A stretch of DNA of 64,000 nt, from positions 26,960-90,959 of the forward strand of contig NZ_VDDA01000021.1 in NCBI RefSeq assembly GCF_006151805.1, written 5' to 3'. The stretch comes from Methylobacterium terricola. Its GTDB lineage: Bacteria > Pseudomonadota > Alphaproteobacteria > Rhizobiales > Beijerinckiaceae. The notes below the pieces were generated by a model. That model saw nothing but the letters and a program-made list of their open reading frames with translations, was not told where the DNA came from and ran no database searches. Shown here piece by piece: positions 43,124-50,602 of this stretch (the stretch's first letter is position 1; every line of letters starts with the position of its first letter). Both the position numbers and the translations under genes were made by a program.

Positions 43124-43981
43124 ATGCTGAAAATTATCGAACGGCCGCTCGCCGCTAGCACTCGCACGACACTTCAAAGCCTGCAAGAGCTGATTGATGC
43201 TGAGTTGAACTACGCCTTGAAGGTCAAGGCGGCAAAGCGCGCGTGGGATACTAAAACATCAACCAAGATTAAGGCAGAAGCCTTTCAAGAAGTGCGCCAG
43301 ACGCTCGCGTTGATGTGCGTGGGGCCAATCCGCTGCGCCTATTGCGAGGACTCGCTTGCTGATGAGATTGAGCATATTCAACCCAAGAGCTTCTTCCCTG
43401 AGCATGTATTCGCGTGGGAGAATTATCTGTTCGCCTGCGGCCCTTGTAACGCTCCGAAAGGCAGTCGGTACGGTATTGTAGCCGACGGTAAGATCACCGA
43501 GTTCGTCCGGGCACGTAAGGATCCAGTCATCCCGCCACCGAACGGCATTTCAGCGCTGATCGATCCGCGCGCCGAGGATCCCCTTGAGTTTCTTGAACTC
43601 GATATCGGGGGAATAACGCCCGACGGATCAGAGGTTCCCGCGACCTTTGACTTCCTGCCAAAGGATACAGCACCCGTAGATGCTCAAGCGCGCGCGGCGT
43701 TCACAATCGATGTGCTAGGTTTAAACCGTGAAGTGATGCGGGTCGCACGTGAGAACGCGTTCGGCGGCTTCCGTGCTCGATTGTACGAGTATGTCACTGA
43801 GAAGGGGACTGGCACATCCGCTGAACGGCTCAATGAGCTGCGCGACGATATCTTGTCCACACCGCACCTCACGGTCTTCGCCGAGATGCGCCGCCAACAA
43901 GCCTATCTGCCCGACGTCAAGGCGCTGTTCGCATCCGCTCCAGAAGCGGAAACCTGGCCTCTCGTCCCGCCGGATACGTAA
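43124..43981 (+). CDS. HNH nuclease of a Septu-like defence pair (PtuB-like)
   Basis: The 285-residue protein starts at the ATG at 43124. The HNH core is C71xxC74 (RCAYCEDSLA), EIEH84IQPKSFFPEHVFAW, N100 in ENYLFAC105GPC108N and APKGSRY, as in PtuB and TIGR02646-like HNH proteins. The C-terminal ~150 residues are helical and longer than in many PtuB proteins, perhaps the ATPase-binding part. It should cut DNA when released or activated by the ATPase next to it. Confidence 0.85.
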   Translation: MLKIIERPLAASTRTTLQSLQELIDAELNYALKVKAAKRAWDTKTSTKIKAEAFQEVRQTLALMCVGPIRCAYCEDSLADEIEHIQPKSFFPEHVFAWENYLFACGPCNAPKGSRYGIVADGKITEFVRARKDPVIPPPNGISALIDPRAEDPLEFLELDIGGITPDGSEVPATFDFLPKDTAPVDAQARAAFTIDVLGLNREVMRVARENAFGGFRARLYEYVTEKGTGTSAERLNELRDDILSTPHLTVFAEMRRQQAYLPDVKALFASAPEAETWPLVPPDT

Positions 43982-44158
43982 GCTAATAACCTGATCCAAA
44001 CAAATGACTACTACCCTTATTCGAAGTTTAAACAGCGGTCGGCCCGCCATCTGCCAGCATCGGTCGATCAAAGCTAATCAGCCTGCCCCGAACCGGACCT
44101 TCTGAGCTTCCGGTTCGGGTCGGAAGCGGCGGTCCAAGCCGAGTTGGCTCGGTGAAGG

Positions 44159-44704
44159 TTACGGAGCAGCTTTGAGCACCCGGTAGACACTCGCTCGACC
44201 GATCCCCAGTTGACGGGCAATCGCCGAGGCGCCTTTCCCCTCCCCCATCAGCGCCCGCACGGCCTCTGGATCGACCGTGCGCGCTCGCTTGTAGACGCCG
44301 GCCGCCTTGGCCTTCGCGATCCCCTCAGCTTGGCGCTCTCGACGTAGGTTAGTCTCGAACTCGGCGAACACCCCGAGCATGTCGAGGAACGCCTTGCCGG
44401 CGGCGGTCGAGGTGTCGATCGGCTGCTCGGTCGCGAGCAGGCCCGCCCCCTTCCCTCTTAGCTCGCGCACGATGTCCTGGAGGTCGCCGATCGAACGCGC
44501 CAGGCGGTCGACGCGGGTGACCACCAGCGTGTCGCCCTCGCGGATGAAGGCCAGCACCGTGCGCAGCTCGTCGCGCCCGATGGTCGAGGACCCGCTCACC
44601 TTCTCGGACCGGATGACATCGCAGCCGGCAGCCTTGAGCGCGGCGAGCTGCACGGTGAGGTCCTGGTCGAGTGTGGAGACGCGGGCGTAGCCGATCCGGG
44701 CCAT
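44159..44704 (-). CDS. Small serine recombinase/resolvase (Tn3/Hin type)
   Basis: The 181-residue protein (ATG at 44704) begins ARIGYARVSTLDQDLTVQLA with the catalytic Ser10. Conserved blocks follow: VVTRVDRLARSIGDLQDIVR, LATEQPIDTSTAAGKAFLDM and FAEFETNLRRERQAEGIAKA, then a C-terminal HTH (ALMGEGKGASAIARQLGIGR). It resolves cointegrates or plasmid multimers at a res site; a matching array of inverted repeats lies immediately upstream (44711-44816). It is divergent from the parA operon, as expected for a plasmid-maintenance module. Confidence 0.93.
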   Translation of the reverse strand: MARIGYARVSTLDQDLTVQLAALKAAGCDVIRSEKVSGSSTIGRDELRTVLAFIREGDTLVVTRVDRLARSIGDLQDIVRELRGKGAGLLATEQPIDTSTAAGKAFLDMLGVFAEFETNLRRERQAEGIAKAKAAGVYKRARTVDPEAVRALMGEGKGASAIARQLGIGRASVYRVLKAAP

Positions 44705-44710
44705 GGAATG

Positions 44711-44816
44711 TCTCACAGGGTCTAGACGATCCCTTGTAGCTGTCTCACGAGCCGAGCTGCAACCCTGTGAGACAGGGCCGGGGCGTCTCACCGGTGCCGT
44801 CTCGCAGGGTGTACCC
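44711..44816. promoter_or_regulatory. Probable res site of the serine resolvase
   Basis: TCTCACAGGGT (44711-44721) and its exact complement ACCCTGTGAGA (44762-44772) face each other, and further GTCTCAC/GTCTCGC copies lie at about 44742, 44784 and 44799 (the last extends to CAGGGTGT). Paired 11-12-bp motifs directly next to the resolvase start fit resolvase-binding subsites that also autoregulate the gene. Confidence 0.6.
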
Positions 44817-44858
44817 CGCGAACAGGGGGTGGTGCGGTCTGGGAACAGGATACGGGAC

Positions 44859-45050
44859 GCATCCACACCCAAATACCCCTTTGCCCACTTGCGCCAGTGG
44901 TAACTTGGGATCTAGGGTTTGTGGGTTTTGGAGCTCTTGCCCGTACCGGGTCGCAAGATCGCATCCAAATACCCCTTTGCCCTAATGGGCCATAGGGTTC
45001 ACGGGCTGTTGAGGTTTTCCACCTAATCCCCTTAGGGCGTTTCCCCTTTG
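44859..45050. repeat. Iteron-like repeats upstream of parA (centromere or origin candidate)
   Basis: CAAATACCCCTTTGCCC occurs at 44870-44886 and 44966-44982, each preceded by GCATCCA-type sequence. A related TTTCCCCTTTGGGGC lies near 45040 and a close variant CAAATCCCCCTTTGCCC lies inside the partition gene at 45925-45941. Direct repeats beside parA usually form the centromere bound by the partner protein, or replication iterons. Confidence 0.55.
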
Positions 45051-45087
45051 GGGCATTGGCACACTTACCCACCTGGGAGCTTGGGCA

Positions 45088-45747
45088 ATGGCGGTCATCA
45101 GCGTGTGTTCGACCAAGGGGGGCGTCGGCAAGACGACGCTCGTGATCTGCCTCGCCGACGCCTACGCCCGGCAGGGCGGCAACGTGGCAATCATTGATGC
45201 CGATCCGAACGGCCACGTCCTGACTTGGCGTGAGCGGGCAGGGGATGGGGGCCAGGTCGACGTGATCGGCGGCGTGACCCAGGCCAACATCCTCGACCGG
45301 ATCAGCGAGGCCGCCGCCCGCTACTCGATCGTCTTCGTCGACCTCGAGGGCGCCGCCTCGCAGGCCGTGACCTACGCGATTGCCGAGTCGGACCTCGTGC
45401 TTATCCCCTCGAAGGTGTCGGGCATGGATCTGCAGGAGGTGTTCCGCACCTACGAGGTCGTCCAGCGCGCCGAGAAGATGCTCAAGCGCCGCATCCCGGC
45501 CCGGGTCGTTCTCACGCAGATGTCGCCGCTTCAGAGCCGCGTCGCGGCCCACGCCCGCGCCGAGATCCAGGCGGCGTCGATCCCCGTGCTCCAGACTGAA
45601 GTGATCCAGCGGGCCGCCTACCAGGCGCTGCACTTCACCGGCCTGTCGCCCTCGGCGCCGGACGGCGATGCCAAGGCCGCGCGCGAGGTCGGCGCCACCC
45701 TCGATGAGCTTCTCGCCATCCTCGCCGAGCAGCAGCAGGCCGCGTGA
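45088..45747 (+). CDS. parA: ParA-family partition ATPase
   Basis: The 219-residue protein has a deviant Walker A (CSTKGGVGKTTL, residues 7-18), the IIDADPNG block (about 35-42) and a SDLVLIPSKVSGMDLQE block. It lacks the N-terminal HTH, so it is a small type Ib-like ParA. It forms ATP-dependent patterns on the nucleoid that move plasmid centromeres apart. GGGAG precedes the ATG. The partner gene starts within its stop codon. Confidence 0.92.
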   Translation: MAVISVCSTKGGVGKTTLVICLADAYARQGGNVAIIDADPNGHVLTWRERAGDGGQVDVIGGVTQANILDRISEAAARYSIVFVDLEGAASQAVTYAIAESDLVLIPSKVSGMDLQEVFRTYEVVQRAEKMLKRRIPARVVLTQMSPLQSRVAAHARAEIQAASIPVLQTEVIQRAAYQALHFTGLSPSAPDGDAKAAREVGATLDELLAILAEQQQAA

Positions 45748-46130
45748 TGACCAAGCCCGTGTTCCAGCCCGCCCCGCGCCCGAAGCCGCGCACATCACCC
45801 GAGGAGGCGCGCCAGCTCGCCGAGGCTGCCGAGGATCTCGGCTTCACCCGGCCATCGACAGCGCCCGAGCCCGAGCGGCCTGCTCCTGACGCTCCATCCG
45901 TACCAGACCCTGTACCCACAAGCCCAAATCCCCCTTTGCCCAAGAGGGCCAACGGGCAAAAGGATCCGGCGCTCAAGTTCAGCATTCCGGAGGAGGTCTG
46001 GACCGAGCTGCGCCAGCGCGCGCTCAACGAGCGGGTGACGGTCAAGTTTTTGGTCCTGCGGGCACTCGCGCGCGACGGATTCGCAATCGACCTCGACAAT
46101 TTGCCCGAGGACGGGCGGCGCGTTCGGTAG
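45747..46130 (+). CDS. Small partition partner protein (ParB/ParG-like, RHH-type)
   Basis: The 127-residue protein overlaps the parA stop (TGATG). It has a long Pro-rich, likely disordered N-terminus and a C-terminal part (ALKFSIPEEVWTELRQRALN, ERVTVKFLVLRALARDGFAI) that looks like a ribbon-helix-helix DNA-binding fold. Such small proteins bind centromere repeats and stimulate ParA. One copy of the upstream repeat (CAAATCCCCCTTTGCCC) lies in its own linker coding region. The role is inferred from position and fold pattern. Confidence 0.7.
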   Translation: MTKPVFQPAPRPKPRTSPEEARQLAEAAEDLGFTRPSTAPEPERPAPDAPSVPDPVPTSPNPPLPKRANGQKDPALKFSIPEEVWTELRQRALNERVTVKFLVLRALARDGFAIDLDNLPEDGRRVR

Positions 46131-46164
46131 CTCGTTACCCTCCCGCCCCGAATCCCTCACCGAG

Positions 46165-46190
46165 CGCCGGACCCTCACCAGGGTCCGGCG
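46165..46190. terminator. Strong hairpin between partition operon and convergent HTH gene
   Basis: CGCCGGACCCT (46165-46175), CACC loop, AGGGTCCGGCG (46180-46190), followed by TTCTCGGTTCC; CCGAG/CTCGG extends the stem outside. It lies 35 bases after the partition operon and 33 before the convergent stop. Confidence 0.8.
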
Positions 46191-46222
46191 TTCTCGGTTC
46201 CAGGGGCGGCACCAGTCTCAGG

Positions 46223-46978
46223 CTAAAATCGGAACCCCGCGGCCGAGAGTCTTGCCAGTCCGGAACTCGAATCCCCCCTCCGATAACCCTTCGCAACCTG
46301 CCCGCGAGCCGCCGTTCTCGATTCTAAAGAGGAAGAAAAATCCTGAATCCCCGTGGAGGGAGTCGTTTTGCACCCTGTCGGTCGACGACGCTGGAGCCAG
46401 GCGGCCCATTCCTTCGACAGGACGCGCACGAGGTTCGTCTGGTGCTTCTGGCCCTTGCGGGGACGCTCGGTAATGGAGATGAGCCCGTCGCCCTCGGCGA
46501 GGCGTAGGGCCATCTGCGCATGCCTGTGGCAGACGCCGGCGCGTGCCGCGATCTCGGCGACCGAGAGACCGCACACGCCCCGTGCTGCTATCTCCTCCCC
46601 GACGATGAACAGCACGGCCCTCTGGCCTTCGGTGTAGCGGCGCGCGAGCGGCTCGGGCAGCGGGCTCGACCCGCCGAGGCCCCGGCGGCGCTCGCGGCTC
46701 TTGGTGCGGTCGGGCGAGCGCTGGCGGCGGGGCGCGAACCGGGTGATCCGGGCAGCCGTCGGTGCGATCGCGGCGGCGAGCGGCAGCCCTGGCAGGGCAG
46801 GGGCCACGGGCGACGCCCGGCCGGCGGTGCGCCGCGCCTCGATCGCGTCGTCGAGCTCGCCCGCCTCGCCGTCTTCGATCAGCCCGGCGCCGTTCAGCGC
46901 GTAGAGCTGCTCGCGCAAGCCCGGCAGCATCGCCGGCAGCGCCCGGGCGATTGCCTCTTTCATTTCGGCATAAGTCAT
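46223..46978 (-). CDS. Winged-helix protein beside the partition locus
   Basis: The 251-residue protein starts at the ATG at 46978 (MTYAEMKEAIARALPAMLPG). The N-terminal helical domain is followed by an Ala/Pro/Arg linker and a winged helix at about residues 120-200 (RYTEGQRAVLFIVGEEIAAR, GLSVAEIAARAGVCHRHAQM, ALRLAEGDGLISITERPRKG). The tail (after about 210) is Ser/Arg-rich and less conserved in look. It could be a replication initiator or regulator of the plasmid module; I do not recognise a named Rep family. Confidence 0.65.
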   Translation of the reverse strand: MTYAEMKEAIARALPAMLPGLREQLYALNGAGLIEDGEAGELDDAIEARRTAGRASPVAPALPGLPLAAAIAPTAARITRFAPRRQRSPDRTKSRERRRGLGGSSPLPEPLARRYTEGQRAVLFIVGEEIAARGVCGLSVAEIAARAGVCHRHAQMALRLAEGDGLISITERPRKGQKHQTNLVRVLSKEWAAWLQRRRPTGCKTTPSTGIQDFSSSLESRTAARGQVAKGYRRGDSSSGLARLSAAGFRF

Positions 46979-48104
46979 CGGTCGGCCTCGCAATGAGGCC
47001 GCGGCAGATCGAGCCGGGTCACGCTCGCGCGCGCCCGGTTCCCGGCAAAGCTCCGCCGCCGTCGGAAAACGGGTTTCCGATTGACAGAGGTGGCGATTTC
47101 GGGGGATGATCCGGTTGCTTAGACCTTGGATCGGCCCCCTCGGGGCTCCAGACCCCTTCACCCGGCAAGGTGAGGGGGTCTCGCTTTTTCAGGGTCTCAC
47201 TGCGGCGGCAGGTGTCTCCAGGTGGTGCGACTCGGGCTCAGGACGCGAGCTGCGGTAACCTACATCCAGGCACGGATTAACCTTCGCCGTCAAATCCCGG
47301 GGGATGAGCGGGGCGCTCGTGCACATCGCAGAGGCCGTTGCTGGCTCTGGGCTGGTTTGCCTTGTGACCAGAGGCCGTGCACGTAAAAGGGGCCTGTCGC
47401 AAACGCGAGCGGACCGCTGTAAGTCACCGCTGACGTTCGGCCGCCTCCTCGGCGGCCACCAGCTCAGGAATGCGAACCGCGAAGTGGCCTGGAAGTTGGT
47501 GATCACCAACTCCAGGAGCACGCCAATGATCGACCCGACGAAGAGCACCGACTACGACAAGGATCACCCTTAGGACCCTGGTAAAGCGAAGGCAGATCTC
47601 GCTGCGGCCAGCGCCCCCGGTCAGCGGAAGCCGGGCGACGATCTTGAGGAGCGGCAGGATCAGCTGCTCGACCAAGCCGTCTAGGAAACGTTCCCGGCCA
47701 GCGACCCGATTTCGCCAAAGCGGATCACCAAGTAGCAACTCGTTCCAGGTGACCTCACGGCGGCTGGCCAGCGATGTGCAAGAAAGTGACACCTGCCCAG
47801 GGATGGCGCACAATTGCGCTTGAGACGGGCAGGGGAGCACGCTAAGACCTTGCTCCCGGACAGAAAAAAGGCCGCCCATGAGAGCGGCCCGAAGTCTAGG
47901 GAGGAAACGCCCATGAGGGCGAACAGGGCCGCGACGCCATCGCGGCCGTGCATGGGGTATGTATCCCACGCTTTTTCGCATCGCACCATACGACCTATGT
48001 CCCAGGAACCATGCGCACGATGCATGGGTGGGCTAACCATTTTTGCACATTTAGGTTGTATCGCACTTGACCTCGCTAGAGCCGGAACGGCTATGACCTA
48101 AGGA
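46979..48104. other. Long region without a supported gene
   Basis: About 1.1 kb contains no frame with a ribosome site and family-like sequence. It holds a strong terminator-like hairpin at 47151-47190 with no obvious gene before it on the plus strand. The right end borders an HNH remnant. Small RNAs cannot be excluded. Confidence 0.45.
47151..47190 (+). terminator. Terminator hairpin with T-run, no upstream gene
   Basis: GACCCCTTCACC (47151-47162) pairs with GGTGAGGGGGTC (47169-47180) with one G-U-like mismatch, around a CGGCAA loop, followed by TCGCTTTTT. This is a textbook plus-strand intrinsic terminator, so a transcript probably ends here; the source could be an unannotated small RNA from about 46980-47150. 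Confidence 0.7.
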
Positions 48105-48300
48105 ACAGGTCACCCACAGCCTTGCGCCGCCGATAGGTTAACCAGCGTAAGCACAGCGCCTTGAGGTTCGCCGGCTCGTTGTTGCCGCGATCGTGGTCGA
48201 GATGGGAGCACGCCAGGTACATGTGGGTCAGCTGCACCGCCGTGTCGGCCGGCAGGCACTCCAGCGGCGCTAGCTTGAGCTGCTGCCCTTCGCCATTTCG
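48105..48300 (-). pseudogene. Decayed HNH gene, related subfamily, lacking the CxxH core
   Basis: The minus strand encodes LAPLECLPADTAVQLTHMYL, ACSHLDHDRGNNEPANLKAL and CLRWLTYRRRKAVGDLFLRS in one frame. HLDHDRGNN...ANLKALC and RRRKAVGDLF mirror the HNH proteins at 15759 and 39861 (HRDHDTSNN...ANLAAFC, RRKAMGDLF), but the CQRCHMLHDRDEHQ segment is deleted between C and LTYRRR. No start is visible, so it is probably inactive. Confidence 0.7.
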
Positions 48301-48886
48301 CTAGGCACACGTTTTCTTATGATAGATTTCCTGCCATATTTTCTTTACACGAACGGGGCCGTTTCGGGGTACCGGACAGAGGTTCGGCTCGCCTGTAAGG
48401 AAAACGGTCGTTTTATAGACATGCCCCAACGATGGTTCTGGGCTTGAGATGTCAGTACAGCAGGCTCTTGGACCGGGGCATTAGTGAGTTATGAGTGCAA
48501 TCAGCGATACGTCAGCAGTTGCCCCTGTCGATGATATGGTTTCTGGAATTTAGTCCTAATTCACTGGCGCTCATTCGAGCGCCGGAACGGTTCAAGGTTT
48601 GATGTATTGAATGGATAGTCACGTCCTGCCTGCCGCTCTCGGGCCGCTCGGCTGGTGTCACAGGCGGGTCGGGTCTCCATGACGGGGAAAACGCCCCGGT
48701 CCGCCTTAGCGTGATCTAACCCTTCCGTAAGGCTTGCGCGCCAGCGGATAGGATGCAAATTCTTTGTCGTCTCGCCTTCCCGATCACCCTTTTGGCGAGG
48801 CTGGTGGGCCGGGGCTCTTCGGAGGGAACAACCCGGCCCACCGCCATTACGCAATCCAGGCAACATTTGTCTTGGCTACGCTGTGA
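48301..48886. other. Intergenic region with an AAAAC-N4-GTTTT palindrome
   Basis: No supported gene in about 590 bases. AAAACGGTCGTTTT at 48401-48414 is followed by ATAGACA, which resembles the end of repeat copy C (AAAACCGTCGTTTT then CTAGACA). The rest shows nothing clear. Confidence 0.45.
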
Positions 48887-49147
48887 TCAGTCAGTTTCGG
48901 TCGATACCTTTCGGATGAAGGCCAGCACCTCATTCAAGGGTAGTGACTCGGGGTACTCGGGGTTGGCGAGGCTCACTGGTGCGCCGAGGGCCGCCATGAT
49001 GTCCCGCAAACCATCAACCCAGTCACTGGCATCGTTCTGGGTCGCAAAGCCAGTGCGAACCATCGTTTTGTTCGGTTCAATGGTCACTGTGACGGAAAAT
49101 CGGCCGTCTGGCATGTCGAAAATCTGGTAGGTTACACGGCGAGCCAT
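48887..49147 (-). CDS. Small hypothetical protein (86 residues)
   Basis: The protein MARRVTYQIFDMPDGRFSVT starts with strand-like sequence (VTVTIEPNKTMVRTGFATQN) followed by a helix (DASDWVDGLRDIMAALGAP) and a second helix. It is compact and coding-like, with charged soluble composition. No family is recognised. No partner is adjacent. Confidence 0.65.
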   Translation of the reverse strand: MARRVTYQIFDMPDGRFSVTVTIEPNKTMVRTGFATQNDASDWVDGLRDIMAALGAPVSLANPEYPESLPLNEVLAFIRKVSTETD

Positions 49148-49288
49148 CTGGTCGTTTCAGGGCGACATGTTTGCAAGGCAACAGAGCCGCTGCTCACAAA
49201 TATCGTCCAAGCCACAGCTTATCGGTAGGTAGAAAACAGAAAAGGCACCCTGCGGCGCCTCTCCCATCTGAAACAGTTTTATACCGAC

Positions 49289-49909
49289 TTAAGCGACCTT
49301 ACGGCGACCCTTGCCCTTGTTCTCATCTGCATCCTCGTCCTCGATATCATCAGAGGCTTTGGTGGCGCGACGGCTCTTGCCCTTCACCTCGCCCTCGTCG
49401 GCATCCTCGGCATCTTCCTCGGAGCCCTCGGCGTTGATGCGCTCGGCGATCTCGGTGAGGAGCTGATCGGTTTTCTTCTCCTCCTGCAGGGTCTCGTCTA
49501 GCAGCTTGGCGGCATCATCGTAGCCGAGCTGGGTCGCCCAGGTCTTCAGGGTGCCATAGCGGGCGATCTCGTAGTGCTCCACCGCCTGCGCGCAGCCGGC
49601 CAGCACCGCATCGGCGGCCGGGCTGTCGCCGAAATCCTCCAGATCCTCCTCCATCTCGGAGGTTAGGCCCTGCATCGCCTCGCAGGTCTTGGCGCGTGCT
49701 GGCTTACCAATGATCTCGAACACCTGCTGCAGGCGCTCGACCTGGCCAGCGCTCTCCTCGGCATGGGTCTTAAAGGCTTGGCGCAGCTCGTCATGCTGAG
49801 CCGCCTTGGCCGATTTCTTCAGGGCGCGCACCGACTGCTTTTCAGCATAATACACATCCTTCAGGGTCTCATAGAACGCGTCCTGCAGGGTTTTCTGTTT
49901 GGCCGCCAT
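49289..49909 (-). CDS. DUF892 (YciE/YciF-like) ferritin-like stress protein
   Basis: The 206-residue protein (ATG at 49909 behind GAGG) has the DUF892 four-helix core: LQDAFYETLKDVYYAEKQSV, ELRQAFKTHAEESAGQVERL, FEIIGKPARAKTCEAMQGL and EHYEIARYGTLKTWATQLGY, with Glu/His placed as di-metal ligands. The C-terminal ~45 residues are a charged low-complexity tail (EEDAEDADEGEVKGKSRRAT). Family members are general-stress proteins in alphaproteobacteria. It is monocistronic. Confidence 0.92.
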   Translation of the reverse strand: MAAKQKTLQDAFYETLKDVYYAEKQSVRALKKSAKAAQHDELRQAFKTHAEESAGQVERLQQVFEIIGKPARAKTCEAMQGLTSEMEEDLEDFGDSPAADAVLAGCAQAVEHYEIARYGTLKTWATQLGYDDAAKLLDETLQEEKKTDQLLTEIAERINAEGSEEDAEDADEGEVKGKSRRATKASDDIEDEDADENKGKGRRKVA

Positions 49910-50149
49910 GAACAAATCCTCTTTATTGTTTAACAGACGAGGCTGCGGGAGTGGTCTCACCAGCAGCCAGCATCTGAAAACGTGGCAGGACCGATCGGGG
50001 TCCGTAAAATATTACGGGGAAATCTGCAAAATGCCGGGAACCTCGGCCTTGATATGAGGGGCGTGCGAGAGCCACCAGACTAATTCACAAGGCTTGGCTG
50101 TTCTTTAACCTCATGCGAGCCGCTGTGCCGCGGCTCGAGCCAAGCACAC

Positions 50150-50602
50150 CTAAGGGCAATGATCCGCCCGGAACGTTTGCCCATCCGGGCCTAGGCACGG
50201 GCACGGCATAGAGCCTCCACCGCTCACCTTACGGGCCTGGGCTTCCCCGGTGAGCAGGCGCGTCAACAAATGTTCCAGCAGCGCTGCCTGGTATGGCTTC
50301 TGCAACACCGGAACCGCCTTGTAGGCCTCCTCGAGACCCTGCCTGCCGTATCCGGTGGCAAACAGAAACGGTGTGCGATGCTCGAACAGCAGGTCCGCGA
50401 TGGGGTAGCTGCGCGCGTCGCCGAGGTTCACATCCAGCACGGCCAGATCGAACACCTTGTTGCGGGCAAGCGCCAGCGCCTTGTCGAGTCGCATCGCGAC
50501 GACAACCTCACAACCGAGGTCGACCAGCATGTCCTCGGCCAGCATGGCAACGAGGCTTTCGTCCTCGACCAACAGAACCCGACGTCCAACCAGCAACGTC
50601 AT
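50150..50602 (-). CDS. Single-domain response regulator
   Basis: The 150-residue protein has a receiver domain: RRVLLVEDESLVAMLAEDML with the acidic pair, FDLAVLDVNLGDARSYPIAD with the phospho-acceptor Asp at about 54, FLFATGYG (switch Thr) and VPVLQKPYQ (Lys). No output domain follows, only a Gly/Cys-containing tail. The ATG overlaps the stop of the histidine kinase gene upstream (ATGA), so the kinase is its likely phosphodonor. Confidence 0.92.
   Translation of the reverse strand: MTLLVGRRVLLVEDESLVAMLAEDMLVDLGCEVVVAMRLDKALALARNKVFDLAVLDVNLGDARSYPIADLLFEHRTPFLFATGYGRQGLEEAYKAVPVLQKPYQAALLEHLLTRLLTGEAQARKVSGGGSMPCPCLGPDGQTFRADHCP

Noticed and set aside
41240..43981. Retron with a PtuAB effector
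   Set aside because: No reverse transcriptase gene and no convincing structured RNA upstream; only the ATPase and HNH genes are seen.
44859..45050. CRISPR-like array
   Set aside because: Two short direct repeats 96 bases apart with no regular spacers and no cas genes; beside parA they fit a centromere or iteron.
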